Origin: Fodinibius sp051746985
GTDB taxonomy: Bacteria > Bacteroidota > Rhodothermia > Balneolales > Balneolaceae
Assembly: GCA_051746985.1 (NCBI GenBank)
Contig: JBNJFP010000003.1
Location: 58,952-122,951 of the forward strand
Reading direction: 5' to 3'
DNA: 64,000 bases
This document shows positions 34,275 through 43,268 of the stretch, in pieces (the first letter of the stretch is position 1; each line of letters begins with the position of its first letter). The notes beneath the pieces are model-generated. The model had not been told where the DNA came from. It ran no database searches and was given only the letters and a program-made list of their open reading frames with translations. The translations under genes and the position numbers were made by a program.

Positions 34275-35549
34275 TTATATCACGGTATGATCGGCCACTA
34301 ACTCCGACATGGGCATCCCCCATCCTGGAATTTTTCCACCCATGGTATAGTACATAGTCTTAAAGCCCATCTTAAGTAAATGCGGGGTATATCCCATTTT
34401 TAGAATGCTGGTATCACCGCCCCACCATTCATCCGTATGCATATAAAATCCTTTATGCGAGCCCATGTCTCCCATGCAAATAAGCTTGAATTTGAGCGGG
34501 TCGATGGAATCTTTGGGTTGATATCCGCCGACTTCTTTTCCAAGTACTTTTGCCAGTACTTCGGCCTCCATGTGACCCAGCGATCCCAACTTAGGTACCG
34601 TTATAGATGCCGCATCCCCCACTGCAAATATTTCGGGATAATCGGGATTTCTCATGTAAAGATCTGTTATGATAAATCCCTGATCGTCAGATATTGGCAG
34701 GTCTTTAAGAAAATCATGTGCTTTCCAGTTTGGAAAAATTATTTTGAGCTCCGCTTCCAGGTTACTGCCGTCATTAAATTCAATTCCATCTTCATAAAGT
34801 TTCTTGATACCCCGGGTATTGGCCTTATATCCGTATCCCATCTCCTTTACCATGGGCAGCAATTGCTCAAGGATCTTTTCTCCTGCATCTTCCGCAATAA
34901 CTTCAGCGGGAGTGAACATAGTTATATTCTCTGCTCCACCCAGTCCTCGTTCTTTGAGCCAATCCGCCATAGAAAAGGATATCTCAACCGGCGGACCTTC
35001 ACATGCGGCTTCTGCAACAGGTATTTCAGGCAGTTTATCACTTTTCCCCTGAACAAATAGATCCGAACCAACGGCAATGGGTCCGCCTTTATAACCGCCC
35101 TCATGAAGATGTCTTCGTATTTTATCACCGTAATAGGTGTCCGTGAAGGTATGGCCGTATTTTCCGAATCCATCTATCTCATCAAATGCCAATTTATTTC
35201 CAACGGCTATAACCAGGTAATCATAATTGATTTCTTCAATAGCTGAACCCGGACGTTCTCCAGGCCTGTAATCTACGCTCTTATTCTCTACATCAATTCC
35301 CAGTACTTCAGCTTGGATGAAATCAATATTATCACGTTCTAAAAACTTGATAAATGGTAAATGAAGAGAAGTCTCAGGATTATTGTTGTTCCATACTTCA
35401 AGTGGAATATTAGGTATGAAGGTTAGATATGGTTTTCGATCAATACAGGTTATTTTAACGCCTTCTCCTGCATATTCACGGATATACCGAGCTGTTGTTA
35501 ATCCGGCAAAATTGGTTCCCAAAATGAGAATGTGCGGTTGTGAAGCCAT
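34275..35549 (-). CDS. FAD-dependent pyridine nucleotide-disulfide-type oxidoreductase (NDH-2/SQR-like)
   Basis: 424 aa. FAD-binding GTNFAGLTTA (11-20; GxNxxG variant), second dinucleotide fold near 100-125 (YDYLVIAVGNKLAF), and the FAD-tail motif FAVGDAAS (about 315-322). Overall layout resembles type II NADH dehydrogenases and sulfide:quinone oxidoreductases. The paired catalytic cysteines of SQR are not evident (Cys at about 35, 184 and 355 only), so the substrate is uncertain. Membrane-surface quinone reduction is likely. Dyad site 11 is 138 bp upstream. Confidence 0.8.
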   Translation of the reverse strand: MASQPHILILGTNFAGLTTARYIREYAGEGVKITCIDRKPYLTFIPNIPLEVWNNNNPETSLHLPFIKFLERDNIDFIQAEVLGIDVENKSVDYRPGERPGSAIEEINYDYLVIAVGNKLAFDEIDGFGKYGHTFTDTYYGDKIRRHLHEGGYKGGPIAVGSDLFVQGKSDKLPEIPVAEAACEGPPVEISFSMADWLKERGLGGAENITMFTPAEVIAEDAGEKILEQLLPMVKEMGYGYKANTRGIKKLYEDGIEFNDGSNLEAELKIIFPNWKAHDFLKDLPISDDQGFIITDLYMRNPDYPEIFAVGDAASITVPKLGSLGHMEAEVLAKVLGKEVGGYQPKDSIDPLKFKLICMGDMGSHKGFYMHTDEWWGGDTSILKMGYTPHLLKMGFKTMYYTMGGKIPGWGMPMSELVADHTVI

Positions 35550-35686
35550 AATAAGTTACGTTTTCTGTATTAAATACGATGAATCACTTAAGTAATTAGT
35601 TTTGTGTATTTCGCATTGTAATCATTGCAGTATTAGTTTGTTGTAGTATTATCTCTGAATGTAATTTCTTTATCATATCGATGGCC

Positions 35687-35705
35687 TGTGAATTATTTCC
35701 CTACA
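35687..35705. promoter_or_regulatory. 19-bp dyad site 11, upstream of the flavoprotein gene
   Basis: TGTGAA-TTATTTC-CCTACA, 138 bp upstream of the flavoprotein start. A single TGTAGG half-site follows at about 35732. Confidence 0.4.
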
Positions 35706-35763
35706 AAAAAAATTCGTAACCGTTTTGTGAACCTGTAGGAATTGAATGAAAAGAAACAACCTC

Positions 35764-36954
35764 TTATCGTCTTATTTCTACATGCACCTCATCCTCAATA
35801 CGTTCATCGGGGTGTGTGATCACCGATTCTCCTGCTTCCAAGCCGCTGGCAATCTGAGTCTGTAACCCGCTTTGGTAGCCGATTTGCACTTGGCGAAGCC
35901 GGGCCGTGCCATCATCCACAATAAAGAGGCCCCACTGTTCACCGCCGGTTCGAAAGAGCGAGGAGGAGGGTACTTGTAAGACTTCATCACCCTCCCAGAT
36001 GATAAATTCGGTTACTACGCGATATCCGTCGCCAAGTCGTTGCCACTGATCGTGAGCGGAAAGAATATCGACAATCACCGGCACGCGCTGTTCTTCAACG
36101 CCCAATGCTGATATCCTCGTATAACCCGAGGGCTCCACAACCCGAACGGAACCTTCCAGAATCTGATCTAATCCCCATCGCTTGATTCTTACTTTGGTGC
36201 CTTGCTCCACTTGCACCGCATCGGTGGAAAGTAAATCAACTTTTATTTCCAACGAATACGGATCGCCGATTTCCATGATTGGGGTGCCCGCTTGGACCGT
36301 CCCTTCACTTTGTTGGTGGATCTTCAGCAGGCGTCCGCTGACCGGCGCTCCAATCGATATTTGCTCCTGTCCGCCCGATGCTTGAAATGCCTGTAGCGCA
36401 GATTGTGCTGCGCGAATTTCGTACTCTGCTACGTTCACCGCAAACTCTGCCGATGCCTGTTGGGCTGCGGCCCGACGAGCAGTCAACTTCGCTTGATCCA
36501 AACCCTGCTCACTTCCAATACCGGATTCAAAAAGACGTTGAATGCGCTGAAGTTCTACATCAGAAATGCGTTTTTCTTCCCGGGCCAGGTTTAGATTTTC
36601 TTCGGCTTGACTGAGGCGCGCCTTGGCCGCGTCGAGTTGGGATTCGGCTACTTCGCGTTGACGAGCGCTGATCAAGTCGGGCACCGGCTGTATCTGAAAA
36701 AGCTCTTGTCCAGCTGCCACAGAGTCACCAACCTCGTATGGTATGCGCAGAATATAGCCGGTAACGGGTGCCGAAATGGTAAATCGATCGGTAACCCGGG
36801 TAATGCCTTCCTCTTCGATGGTGACCTCCAGTGGTGCATCCCGAACCTGTTCAACATTTACCGGTATAGGCGATGGCAAAAATCCCCATACCATAATGAG
36901 AATGACGATAATCACAAATACCGATAGGTAGATCTGTTTTTTTGTGATGCTCAT
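35764..36954 (-). CDS. HlyD-family periplasmic adaptor
   Basis: 396 aa. Membrane anchor (residues 7-27), a barrel-sandwich/lipoyl-like half starting TISAPVTGYILRIPYEVGDSV, a long alpha-helical hairpin (about 100-200) rich in Ala/Glu/Gln, the second half QISIGAPVSGRLLKIH, and a C-terminal beta-barrel part. Links an inner-membrane exporter to the outer membrane. It is the last gene of an operon with an ABC permease (3-bp gap) and ATPase, so it belongs to a MacAB/DevBCA-like export system. Confidence 0.9.
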   Translation of the reverse strand: MSITKKQIYLSVFVIIVILIMVWGFLPSPIPVNVEQVRDAPLEVTIEEEGITRVTDRFTISAPVTGYILRIPYEVGDSVAAGQELFQIQPVPDLISARQREVAESQLDAAKARLSQAEENLNLAREEKRISDVELQRIQRLFESGIGSEQGLDQAKLTARRAAAQQASAEFAVNVAEYEIRAAQSALQAFQASGGQEQISIGAPVSGRLLKIHQQSEGTVQAGTPIMEIGDPYSLEIKVDLLSTDAVQVEQGTKVRIKRWGLDQILEGSVRVVEPSGYTRISALGVEEQRVPVIVDILSAHDQWQRLGDGYRVVTEFIIWEGDEVLQVPSSSLFRTGGEQWGLFIVDDGTARLRQVQIGYQSGLQTQIASGLEAGESVITHPDERIEDEVHVEIRR

Positions 36955-36957
36955 AGC

Positions 36958-39321
36958 TTATTCTCTCGTTTTAAGAACCCCGATTAAATCCAAGCGATTT
37001 AGTTTTCTGCGGATTAAGCCTGCTGAAAGCAAGCCGGAAATGATAACTACTAATGCCGCCAGGGTATATGTAGCACTACTAATGTTCATCGGGATGCGAT
37101 AAAGCTCGGTTTGCAACGACCAGATGATGAACCACGTCAATCCCCAGCCCAGCAGAAATCCGATAGGGATGGCCAAAAGCACGAGAATGGCCAATTCACC
37201 CAGCAGGATGTATGAAATTTCTCCCCGCGTGAAACCCAGCACCCGTAGGCTGGCCAGCTCGCGACTGCGCTCCGAAAGTGATATGCGGGCATTATTATAG
37301 ACGACGCTAAACGCAGTGGCTCCGGCAAAAAGCGAGATAAAAAGTGACATAATCAGCCAGGTTTGTGCCGTCGATTCATAAAACCGTTCAATAATTTTTT
37401 GTTTGGATATGATTTCTCCCACCAGTGGACTCTCTTGTAACTCGGCTATTATTGCATCCTCAAACTCTTTGTCAATAAGTAGGTAGCTGCCACTGATTAC
37501 CAGTTGTTCCGGGAGTAATTTGTTGAGCTCGTTAATATTCATGTACCCGTTAAGACCAATAAACTGGCTGACAAACCCTGCAATGTGGATGCGTGCAGAA
37601 CCGCGGCTTCCATCCAGAAAACTAACGGTGAGCGTATCACCTTTGTTTACGTGTAGGATATCACCGAGTTTTTTGGTCAGTAGTAGGCCCTGTTGGGGAA
37701 TCGTTACCGGTTGTGTTTGGGTATTGAGGATTTTTCTGAGTTTCATGTCCGGATGGTATCCCTGTATGGCAGTAAGGTGATTGCGATGGGCGGAAATTAA
37801 CCGAACCGGCACGGCGCGATAGGTTTCCCCGTAATAAACGCCGGGCATTCGCCGTAATTCCATCAATGCGTGTTGTGATACCTCTTCTCGAAAAGAAACA
37901 CCCAGATCAAAAGGCTGGGCCTGACGAAAATCCACTTCAATAAGGTATTTCACCGAATCGTTGCTCATTCGTCCAACGACCATGAGGGCGGCAGCAAAAG
38001 CAACGCCCAATATCCCAAAGATAATTTTTGTACGATTTCGACCAATTTGACGCAGTACCATTTTTGTGGGCTGATCGAGAAACGGAGCGGCTCCCCATTT
38101 TTCCAGTAAACTACGGTGATAGAGTTTTGGGGGTTCGGGACGCATAGCTTCGGCAGGGGGCAAGGTTACGGCATCCTTTACGGCAAAAAAGACTCCACTG
38201 TAAGCGGCTCCGGCACTGATGAGGGAAGCGGCAACGATATCCCAGGGATTAATTACAAAGTTGAGGTAGGGAAAGCGGTAGTAGCTGGCGTAGAGGGCAG
38301 AAAGTTGTTGTCCCAGATAATAGCCAAGCAGTACGCCTCCGACCAAACCAATGGCAACAATAACCGAAACCATGAGCACAAAATGAGTTCCGATTTCGCG
38401 GTTGCTGTAGCCAAAAGCTTTAAGGATGCCGATCTGCTCGCGCTGTGTTCTAATCAGACGTCCGAGAACTACATTAAGTAGAAAAGCTGCTACGGCAATA
38501 AAAATGGTGGGAATAATCGTAGCCGTTTGGCTGAGCTGATTCATTTCTTCAGTGATAAAAAAATGTGAGTTCTGATCTTCCCGGGCAATGGCTCCCAGTC
38601 CGCCGTGTGGTTCGAGGATTCGATCCAGTTGTGCGATTACATCCTTTTCATTGGCTCCCCGAGTGAGTGAGAGAACTACATTATTAAAGACCCCTTCCAT
38701 ATCGAAGGCAGCCTCCAACGGGGCACTACGCATCCATAAAATACCAAAACGTTTAAGATCCGGTGAAAGGCTGCCGGGTTGGCCTTGGTAGATAAACTCC
38801 GGGGATAAGCCAATGCCCACAATATCGAGTTGTTTTTCTTTTCCGTTGATAACTGCTTCGAGCTGGTCGCCTACTGAAAACCCATGCTCCTCGGCAAAGC
38901 CATCGCCCAGTACAATTTCATCATCTACGTAGGGTGTGGGCAATCGGCCTTGGCGTAGGTACAGCTTGTTTAAAAGTGATTCTTGTTCATCGGGCAGCGA
39001 GATAATCATCCCGATTACGGTTTCATCAAATCCGTTAACGTCAAGGTTAACACCGGATTGAATGCGCGTTTCAACTCTGTTTACACCTTCAATTTCGCGA
39101 ATTCGTCCGGACACCGAGTTGGGTGCCCGTTTTAGTGAAGCAAAGATATTGGCAAAATAATAGTCCTGGTAGTACGACTCTTGGGTTTGGCGGAGCGAAT
39201 CGAGCGTGCTTAAAAAGGTAATATAGGTCGCCGCCCCGCAAGTGATCATCAGGGCGATGACGAACACCATACCCCACATATTGGAGATATCGCGCAGCAG
39301 TTTTCGGTTGATCGCTCGCAT
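36958..39321 (-). CDS. ABC transporter permease with two FtsX domains
   Basis: 787 aa. TM1 near 16-36, a periplasmic domain (about 45-260), three helices forming the first FtsX domain (about 265-385), a second periplasmic domain (about 430-640) and a second FtsX domain (about 655-780). The duplicated FtsX arrangement is that of large lipoprotein/toxin-export type permeases rather than MacB, which has a single set. Uses the neighbouring ATPase and adaptor. Substrate unknown; envelope lipids or antimicrobial peptides are typical for the family. Confidence 0.88.
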   Translation of the reverse strand: MRAINRKLLRDISNMWGMVFVIALMITCGAATYITFLSTLDSLRQTQESYYQDYYFANIFASLKRAPNSVSGRIREIEGVNRVETRIQSGVNLDVNGFDETVIGMIISLPDEQESLLNKLYLRQGRLPTPYVDDEIVLGDGFAEEHGFSVGDQLEAVINGKEKQLDIVGIGLSPEFIYQGQPGSLSPDLKRFGILWMRSAPLEAAFDMEGVFNNVVLSLTRGANEKDVIAQLDRILEPHGGLGAIAREDQNSHFFITEEMNQLSQTATIIPTIFIAVAAFLLNVVLGRLIRTQREQIGILKAFGYSNREIGTHFVLMVSVIVAIGLVGGVLLGYYLGQQLSALYASYYRFPYLNFVINPWDIVAASLISAGAAYSGVFFAVKDAVTLPPAEAMRPEPPKLYHRSLLEKWGAAPFLDQPTKMVLRQIGRNRTKIIFGILGVAFAAALMVVGRMSNDSVKYLIEVDFRQAQPFDLGVSFREEVSQHALMELRRMPGVYYGETYRAVPVRLISAHRNHLTAIQGYHPDMKLRKILNTQTQPVTIPQQGLLLTKKLGDILHVNKGDTLTVSFLDGSRGSARIHIAGFVSQFIGLNGYMNINELNKLLPEQLVISGSYLLIDKEFEDAIIAELQESPLVGEIISKQKIIERFYESTAQTWLIMSLFISLFAGATAFSVVYNNARISLSERSRELASLRVLGFTRGEISYILLGELAILVLLAIPIGFLLGWGLTWFIIWSLQTELYRIPMNISSATYTLAALVVIISGLLSAGLIRRKLNRLDLIGVLKTRE

Positions 39322-39325
39322 AGCA

Positions 39326-40048
39326 TTACCACTCCATTTGGTCAGGGGATATCTTGGTCTCGTTAATCTTTATATCGGATATCATGCCGTCATGAAGGCT
39401 GATAATCCGATCCGCCATATCCCCGATAACCACGTTGTGGGTGATTAGAACCGTAGCAGTGCCCAAGCTATCGTTGACTTTCTGCAGGGCTTTGAGGACG
39501 ACAATTCCCGTCTTGGAATCCAGCGCCCCGGTGGGTTCATCGCAGAGCAGTACGTCGGGGTTTTTAGCCACCGCCCGGGCAATGGCTACCCGTTGTTGTT
39601 CTCCACCGGACATTTGAGCCGGAAAGTGATCCATGCGATCGCCCAAATCTACCAGCGCCAATGCTTCTTCGGGAGTCATCGGATGCTCTGCAATTTCAGT
39701 AACGATCGCCACATTTTCCCGGGCCGTAAGGCTGGGAATCAGGTTGTAAAACTGGAAGACGAAACCCACATTGAGCCGCCGAAAATTGGTGAGCTGTTTT
39801 TCCGAGGCATGTGTCAGATCGATATCACGGTAGGTTACTTGCCCGTCACTGGCGGTGTCTAATCCACCTAAAATATTAACGAGTGTGGACTTTCCGCTAC
39901 CGGATGCACCCAGTAGTACGACGACTTCGCCCGTAAAAACTTCCAGATCAATACCGCGAAGTGCTTGCACCTGTACTTCGCCCATCTGATATATTTTGGT
40001 GAGATCCCGGGCCGAAAAAATGCACTCTTTGGATTGGGTCATTTGCAA
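39326..40048 (-). CDS. ABC transporter ATPase (LolD/MacB type)
   Basis: 240 aa. Walker A GASGSGKST (47-55), Q-loop VFQFYNLIPSLTARENV, signature MSGGEQQRVAIARA, Walker B LLCDEPTGALD and H-loop VLITHN are all intact. The RRLNVGFVFQ segment is that of the MacB/LolD/FtsE branch. First gene of the three-gene exporter; a 4-bp gap separates it from the permease. Its 237-bp upstream region is shared with the DksA-like gene at 40285 and contains dyad site 12. Confidence 0.93.
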   Translation of the reverse strand: MQMTQSKECIFSARDLTKIYQMGEVQVQALRGIDLEVFTGEVVVLLGASGSGKSTLVNILGGLDTASDGQVTYRDIDLTHASEKQLTNFRRLNVGFVFQFYNLIPSLTARENVAIVTEIAEHPMTPEEALALVDLGDRMDHFPAQMSGGEQQRVAIARAVAKNPDVLLCDEPTGALDSKTGIVVLKALQKVNDSLGTATVLITHNVVIGDMADRIISLHDGMISDIKINETKISPDQMEW

Positions 40049-40140
40049 AATAGTCGTCGTTTTTTAGAAAAGTACTACTCAGCGCAAATCACTGTTGTAC
40101 GAACTTCCCGCAGTCCATTTTATAAAATCAACTACGTTAC

Positions 40141-40159
40141 TGTAGGGCAATTGCTTACA
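40141..40159. promoter_or_regulatory. 19-bp dyad site 12, the best copy
   Basis: TGTAGG-GCAATTG-CTTACA, fully matching the consensus TGTAGG-N7-CYTACA. It lies 126 bp upstream of the second DksA-like gene and 93 bp upstream of the ABC ATPase, in a divergent region. Confidence 0.6.
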
Positions 40160-40284
40160 AGCCGGGCTTGATAAAGGCGTCAGTAAATTTATTACAGTAA
40201 TCTCAGTCGAACTCCTATAGACTTCCTTTCTTATAAATTGATAATTAATACAAACAAGTAGTTGTTAATAGAATAGTTGATTTT

Positions 40285-40686
40285 ATGTCTGCAGAACAAT
40301 CCCCAAAAACCCAATTAAGTGACAAAGAGTTGCAATATTTTAAAAACCTGCTCCTCGAAAAACGTGAAGAAGCCCAGGGGGAACTGGATATCATTCGTGA
40401 TGCGCAATCCAATTTGGATGATGCCGATGATGCCGATCAATCATCGCAGACGCACCACATGGGTGATGTAGGTACCGACGAGCAGGATACTGAAATGAAT
40501 TACCTGCAAATCGAGCGCTTGCGGGAATATATTATGCATATAAATGAGGCCCTGGAACGTATCGAGAATAAAACCTACGGTATATGCCAGGCAACCGGCA
40601 AGCCTATTGCGAAAGGACGTTTGGAAGCCGTGCCGCATACTCGATACAGCATTGAAGCAAAAAACATGGGAATAGCTGAAAATTAA
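40285..40686 (+). CDS. TraR/DksA-like protein with degenerate zinc finger (paralog 2)
   Basis: 133 aa, clearly paralogous to the gene at 22927: the same LSDKELQYFKNLLLEKREEAQ coiled-coil start, HMGDVGTDEQD-like middle, and YGICQATGKPIAKGRLEAVPHT end. Again only the first zinc cysteine remains. An acidic loop (DDADDADQ) sits at the coiled-coil tip region where DksA-type proteins touch the polymerase active site, which may be functionally important. Followed after 21 bp by a 77-aa unknown protein. Confidence 0.87.
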   Translation: MSAEQSPKTQLSDKELQYFKNLLLEKREEAQGELDIIRDAQSNLDDADDADQSSQTHHMGDVGTDEQDTEMNYLQIERLREYIMHINEALERIENKTYGICQATGKPIAKGRLEAVPHTRYSIEAKNMGIAEN

Positions 40687-40707
40687 TTCAATTACATTGA
40701 TAAAATT

Positions 40708-40941
40708 ATGGATAACCAATCGTACGATTATAACGATGAACCTGTATTTCACGAACGTCCACAGCTACTGGCAGAGAAAGCCTACCGCGGATTTTCAGTA
40801 AAGAATACCGAACAGCATTACGAAGGAGTGAAAATAACAGCGGCTAACAAAGAGGGTAAAAGCTTTACAGCAACCGGTGAAACCGAAAAAGAGGCCTTAA
40901 AAAAGCTGATAGATCACATCGATTTAATGCTGGATCAGTAA
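40708..40941 (+). CDS. Small conserved-looking protein, unknown
   Basis: 77 aa; a disordered N-terminal part with Tyr and Asp (DNQSYDYNDEP) followed by two strands and a helix (YEGVKITAANKEGKSFTATGETEKEALKKLIDHIDLML). No family recognised. Probably cotranscribed with the DksA-like gene 21 bp upstream. No signal peptide, so cytoplasmic. Confidence 0.65.
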   Translation: MDNQSYDYNDEPVFHERPQLLAEKAYRGFSVKNTEQHYEGVKITAANKEGKSFTATGETEKEALKKLIDHIDLMLDQ

Positions 40942-41098
40942 AAGATCATAGAAATAAAATGAGGTTGCGGTATCGATGACGCGGATAAAGTAAAGCAAGC
41001 GTAATCAGACCAGAAAGGAAGTTTTTATTGTACTAATCTAATTACAGTTCGAAATATCAGAAGTTAAACAAGTCCATCTAACTAAGAATAAACAGATT

Positions 41099-41440
41099 AT
41101 GAAAACGCAAGAGACCAAGAAAACAAATCGCGAAAAGTATATCGAAAACCTGACTGCCAAATTGAAAGAATGGGATCATGATTTGGCAGAGATGGAAGAA
41201 AAGTTTGACCAGAGAAAAGCTGAGTTAAAAACCACTTATAAAAAGCAGGCAGAAGAACTTAAAGAGCGCCGAAAAGAGATTAAAAACAAATTAAAGAATC
41301 TTAAGGCAACCGGTGAAGAAACTTACGATCGTGCAAAGAAAGATGTAGAAGGCCTTTGGAGCGATTTAAAAACAGGATTAAAATCAATGAGGGAAGACTT
41401 GGCTGAGAAAACAAAAAAGGCATCCAAGAAAAAAGCCTGA
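41099..41440 (+). CDS. Lys/Glu-rich coiled-coil protein
   Basis: 113 aa, almost all helical and charged: heptad-like KLKEWDHDLAEMEEKFDQRKAEL (about 20-45) and ending in a basic tail KKASKKKA. Long single-coil proteins of this kind in stress loci are usually of unknown role; hydrophobic heptad positions make a dimeric coil likely. It lies 52 bp before the phosphoribosyltransferase gene and may share its transcript. Confidence 0.65.
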   Translation: MKTQETKKTNREKYIENLTAKLKEWDHDLAEMEEKFDQRKAELKTTYKKQAEELKERRKEIKNKLKNLKATGEETYDRAKKDVEGLWSDLKTGLKSMREDLAEKTKKASKKKA

Positions 41441-41492
41441 TAAAAGCCGACAGAAATGAAATAAACCAAGGAAATCCAAAAACATGTAACCG

Positions 41493-42149
41493 ATGTTTAA
41501 GAACCGCGAAGATGCCGGAAAACAGCTGGGTAAAGCCCTCGAAAAGTATCAGTCGGAACGACCGTTGATATTGGGTATCCCCCGGGGAGGCGTCGAAGTG
41601 GGATACCATGTGGCTTTAACTCTGGATTGTGATTTTGATGTGATTGTCGTGCGTAAGCTTGGACATCCCCAGCAGCCCGAAGCTGCCTTTGGGGCCTTGG
41701 CAGAAGATGGGAGTTTGTACTTAAATCCGTGGTCTAATAAATACTTGACAAAGAAATCTATTGAAAAGGTAATGAGGCGCGAGCAAAAAGAAATTGGGCG
41801 CAGAATAGAAGCGTATCGCCAGGGGCAAGCGTTGCCTGAGTTAACTGATCGGCTTGTGGTTTTAGTAGATGATGGTATTGCCACGGGGTCCACCATTTCT
41901 GCGGCTATTAATATGTGTGGCAAGAAGCATCCCAAAAAAGTAGTAGTGGCTGCCCCTGTAGCTGGTATTCGTCAAGTTCGGAAAATAGCACCTAAAGTGG
42001 ATGAAATTGTTATCCTTAGTAAGAGGGAGGAGTTTTATGCCGTCTCTCAAGCCTATATAAATTTTAGCAATTTAGCCGACAATGAAGTCATCTACTTTAT
42101 GGAACAGTGGCGGAAAAAAGCGGCCCCAAAAGTACGTTTTGATCAATAG
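41493..42149 (+). CDS. Type I phosphoribosyltransferase
   Basis: 218 aa. The PRPP-binding motif VVLVDDGIATGST (122-134) is complete, and the N-terminal GIPRGGVEVGYHVA and VRKLGHPQQPEAAFGA blocks match stress-linked PRTases that occur alone or fused to dienelactone-hydrolase domains. Here the hydrolases are separate genes at 45.9 and 47.2 kb. Substrate unknown. Its last 7 bp overlap the convergent site-2 protease gene. Confidence 0.88.
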   Translation: MFKNREDAGKQLGKALEKYQSERPLILGIPRGGVEVGYHVALTLDCDFDVIVVRKLGHPQQPEAAFGALAEDGSLYLNPWSNKYLTKKSIEKVMRREQKEIGRRIEAYRQGQALPELTDRLVVLVDDGIATGSTISAAINMCGKKHPKKVVVAAPVAGIRQVRKIAPKVDEIVILSKREEFYAVSQAYINFSNLADNEVIYFMEQWRKKAAPKVRFDQ

Positions 42150-43243
42150 CCTGCAGATGATTTGAAAACCATGAATTCATTAATGTTCGTTCTGTCAATG
42201 GCACCAGTGAGACGACCATCATCGGTAACTGGCAAAAACGATTTTTGCTCGGATTGCATTTTTCGGTAGATCGCTGTCAACTCCTCCGATTCTGGAACGG
42301 TATCAAATTCACTGTTCATGATATCTTTAACCGTTAGTGAACTGTCTTTGCCTTTCATTGCTTTTATGATATTCTGGTTATAAACGATGCCCACAGGTTT
42401 ATTGCCATTCGAATTAGTAACAATGAAATCACGCTCTGTGCCCGATAGAATTAAATCAATGACTGATTCCACCGAGTCGTTAGGGTTGAGAACTGTGATA
42501 TTCGTCATCATCGCATCTTTGGCTTTATATCCCCTGAGGAGTGTGAGTTGTTGGACCATCACATTTTCTCCAAAGGCGCCAAAGAAGACAAAAACGCCAA
42601 TCAACGCCAGGAACGGATTATAGAGCAATCCAAAAAAGAAAAATATTACTGCTACCAGTTGTCCAAGGTTCGCAGCAATTTGAGTAGCTTGAACCCGATC
42701 CATCCGCATGGAAAGCAGGGCCCTTAGAATGCGTCCGCCGTCCATTGGGAAAGCAGGTATAAAATTGAAGGCCGCCAAAAGGACGTTGGCGTAAAATAGT
42801 AGAAATAAGAAGTTCCGGGCAGATATTTCGCTAAAAAATTGTTCAACTTGGCTTTCATCCAGCTGTTGTATGAAATCGAACGGGATTACCAGGTATAGAA
42901 CAAAGGCAATCACAATATTTACGACCGGACCCGCCAGGGTGATAAGTAATTCTTCTCTGGGTTCTTCGGGAATATCTTCCAGGCTGGCAACACCGCCAAT
43001 AGGTAACAGCGTTATCTCTTTTGTTGAGATACCAAATTGCTTTGCAGAAAGAGCGTGCCCCAGCTCATGCAGCACAACGCATCCGAATAAAACAATGACA
43101 AAGAGATTGCTCCAGAATATCCCGGCTGTGCTGGTGCCGCTCCATATCCCGGAAAAGATAATCCAAAGGATTAATAATAAGAACGTCCAGTGAACCTGTA
43201 CCCGTACTCCTGCAATTCTTCCAAGTGTCAACGCTCTTTTCAT
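42143..43243 (-). CDS. Site-2 protease (M50) with CBS domains
   Basis: 366 aa. Zinc motif H59-E-L-G-H63 in the second helix and the third ligand in FPMDGGRILRAL (about 162-173), with six or so helices to about residue 235, then two CBS modules (about 240-360) with MMTNITVLNPNDSV and VKDIMNSEFDTVPESEE. CBS domains sense adenosine nucleotides and probably regulate proteolysis of a membrane-bound regulator. A 25-bp gap separates it from ppsA upstream, so they may form one transcript. Confidence 0.9.
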   Translation of the reverse strand: MKRALTLGRIAGVRVQVHWTFLLLILWIIFSGIWSGTSTAGIFWSNLFVIVLFGCVVLHELGHALSAKQFGISTKEITLLPIGGVASLEDIPEEPREELLITLAGPVVNIVIAFVLYLVIPFDFIQQLDESQVEQFFSEISARNFLFLLFYANVLLAAFNFIPAFPMDGGRILRALLSMRMDRVQATQIAANLGQLVAVIFFFFGLLYNPFLALIGVFVFFGAFGENVMVQQLTLLRGYKAKDAMMTNITVLNPNDSVESVIDLILSGTERDFIVTNSNGNKPVGIVYNQNIIKAMKGKDSSLTVKDIMNSEFDTVPESEELTAIYRKMQSEQKSFLPVTDDGRLTGAIDRTNINEFMVFKSSAGY

Positions 43244-43268
43244 CTTTTGAATATCTATTCGCTAAAGG

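Noticed and set aside
34437..35060. 207-aa ORF opposite the flavoprotein gene
   Set aside because: It is antisense to conserved FAD-binding sequence and matches no family.
34275..35549. Sulfide:quinone oxidoreductase as a firm name
   Set aside because: The fold fits, but the paired active-site cysteines could not be placed, so only a general flavoprotein call is given.
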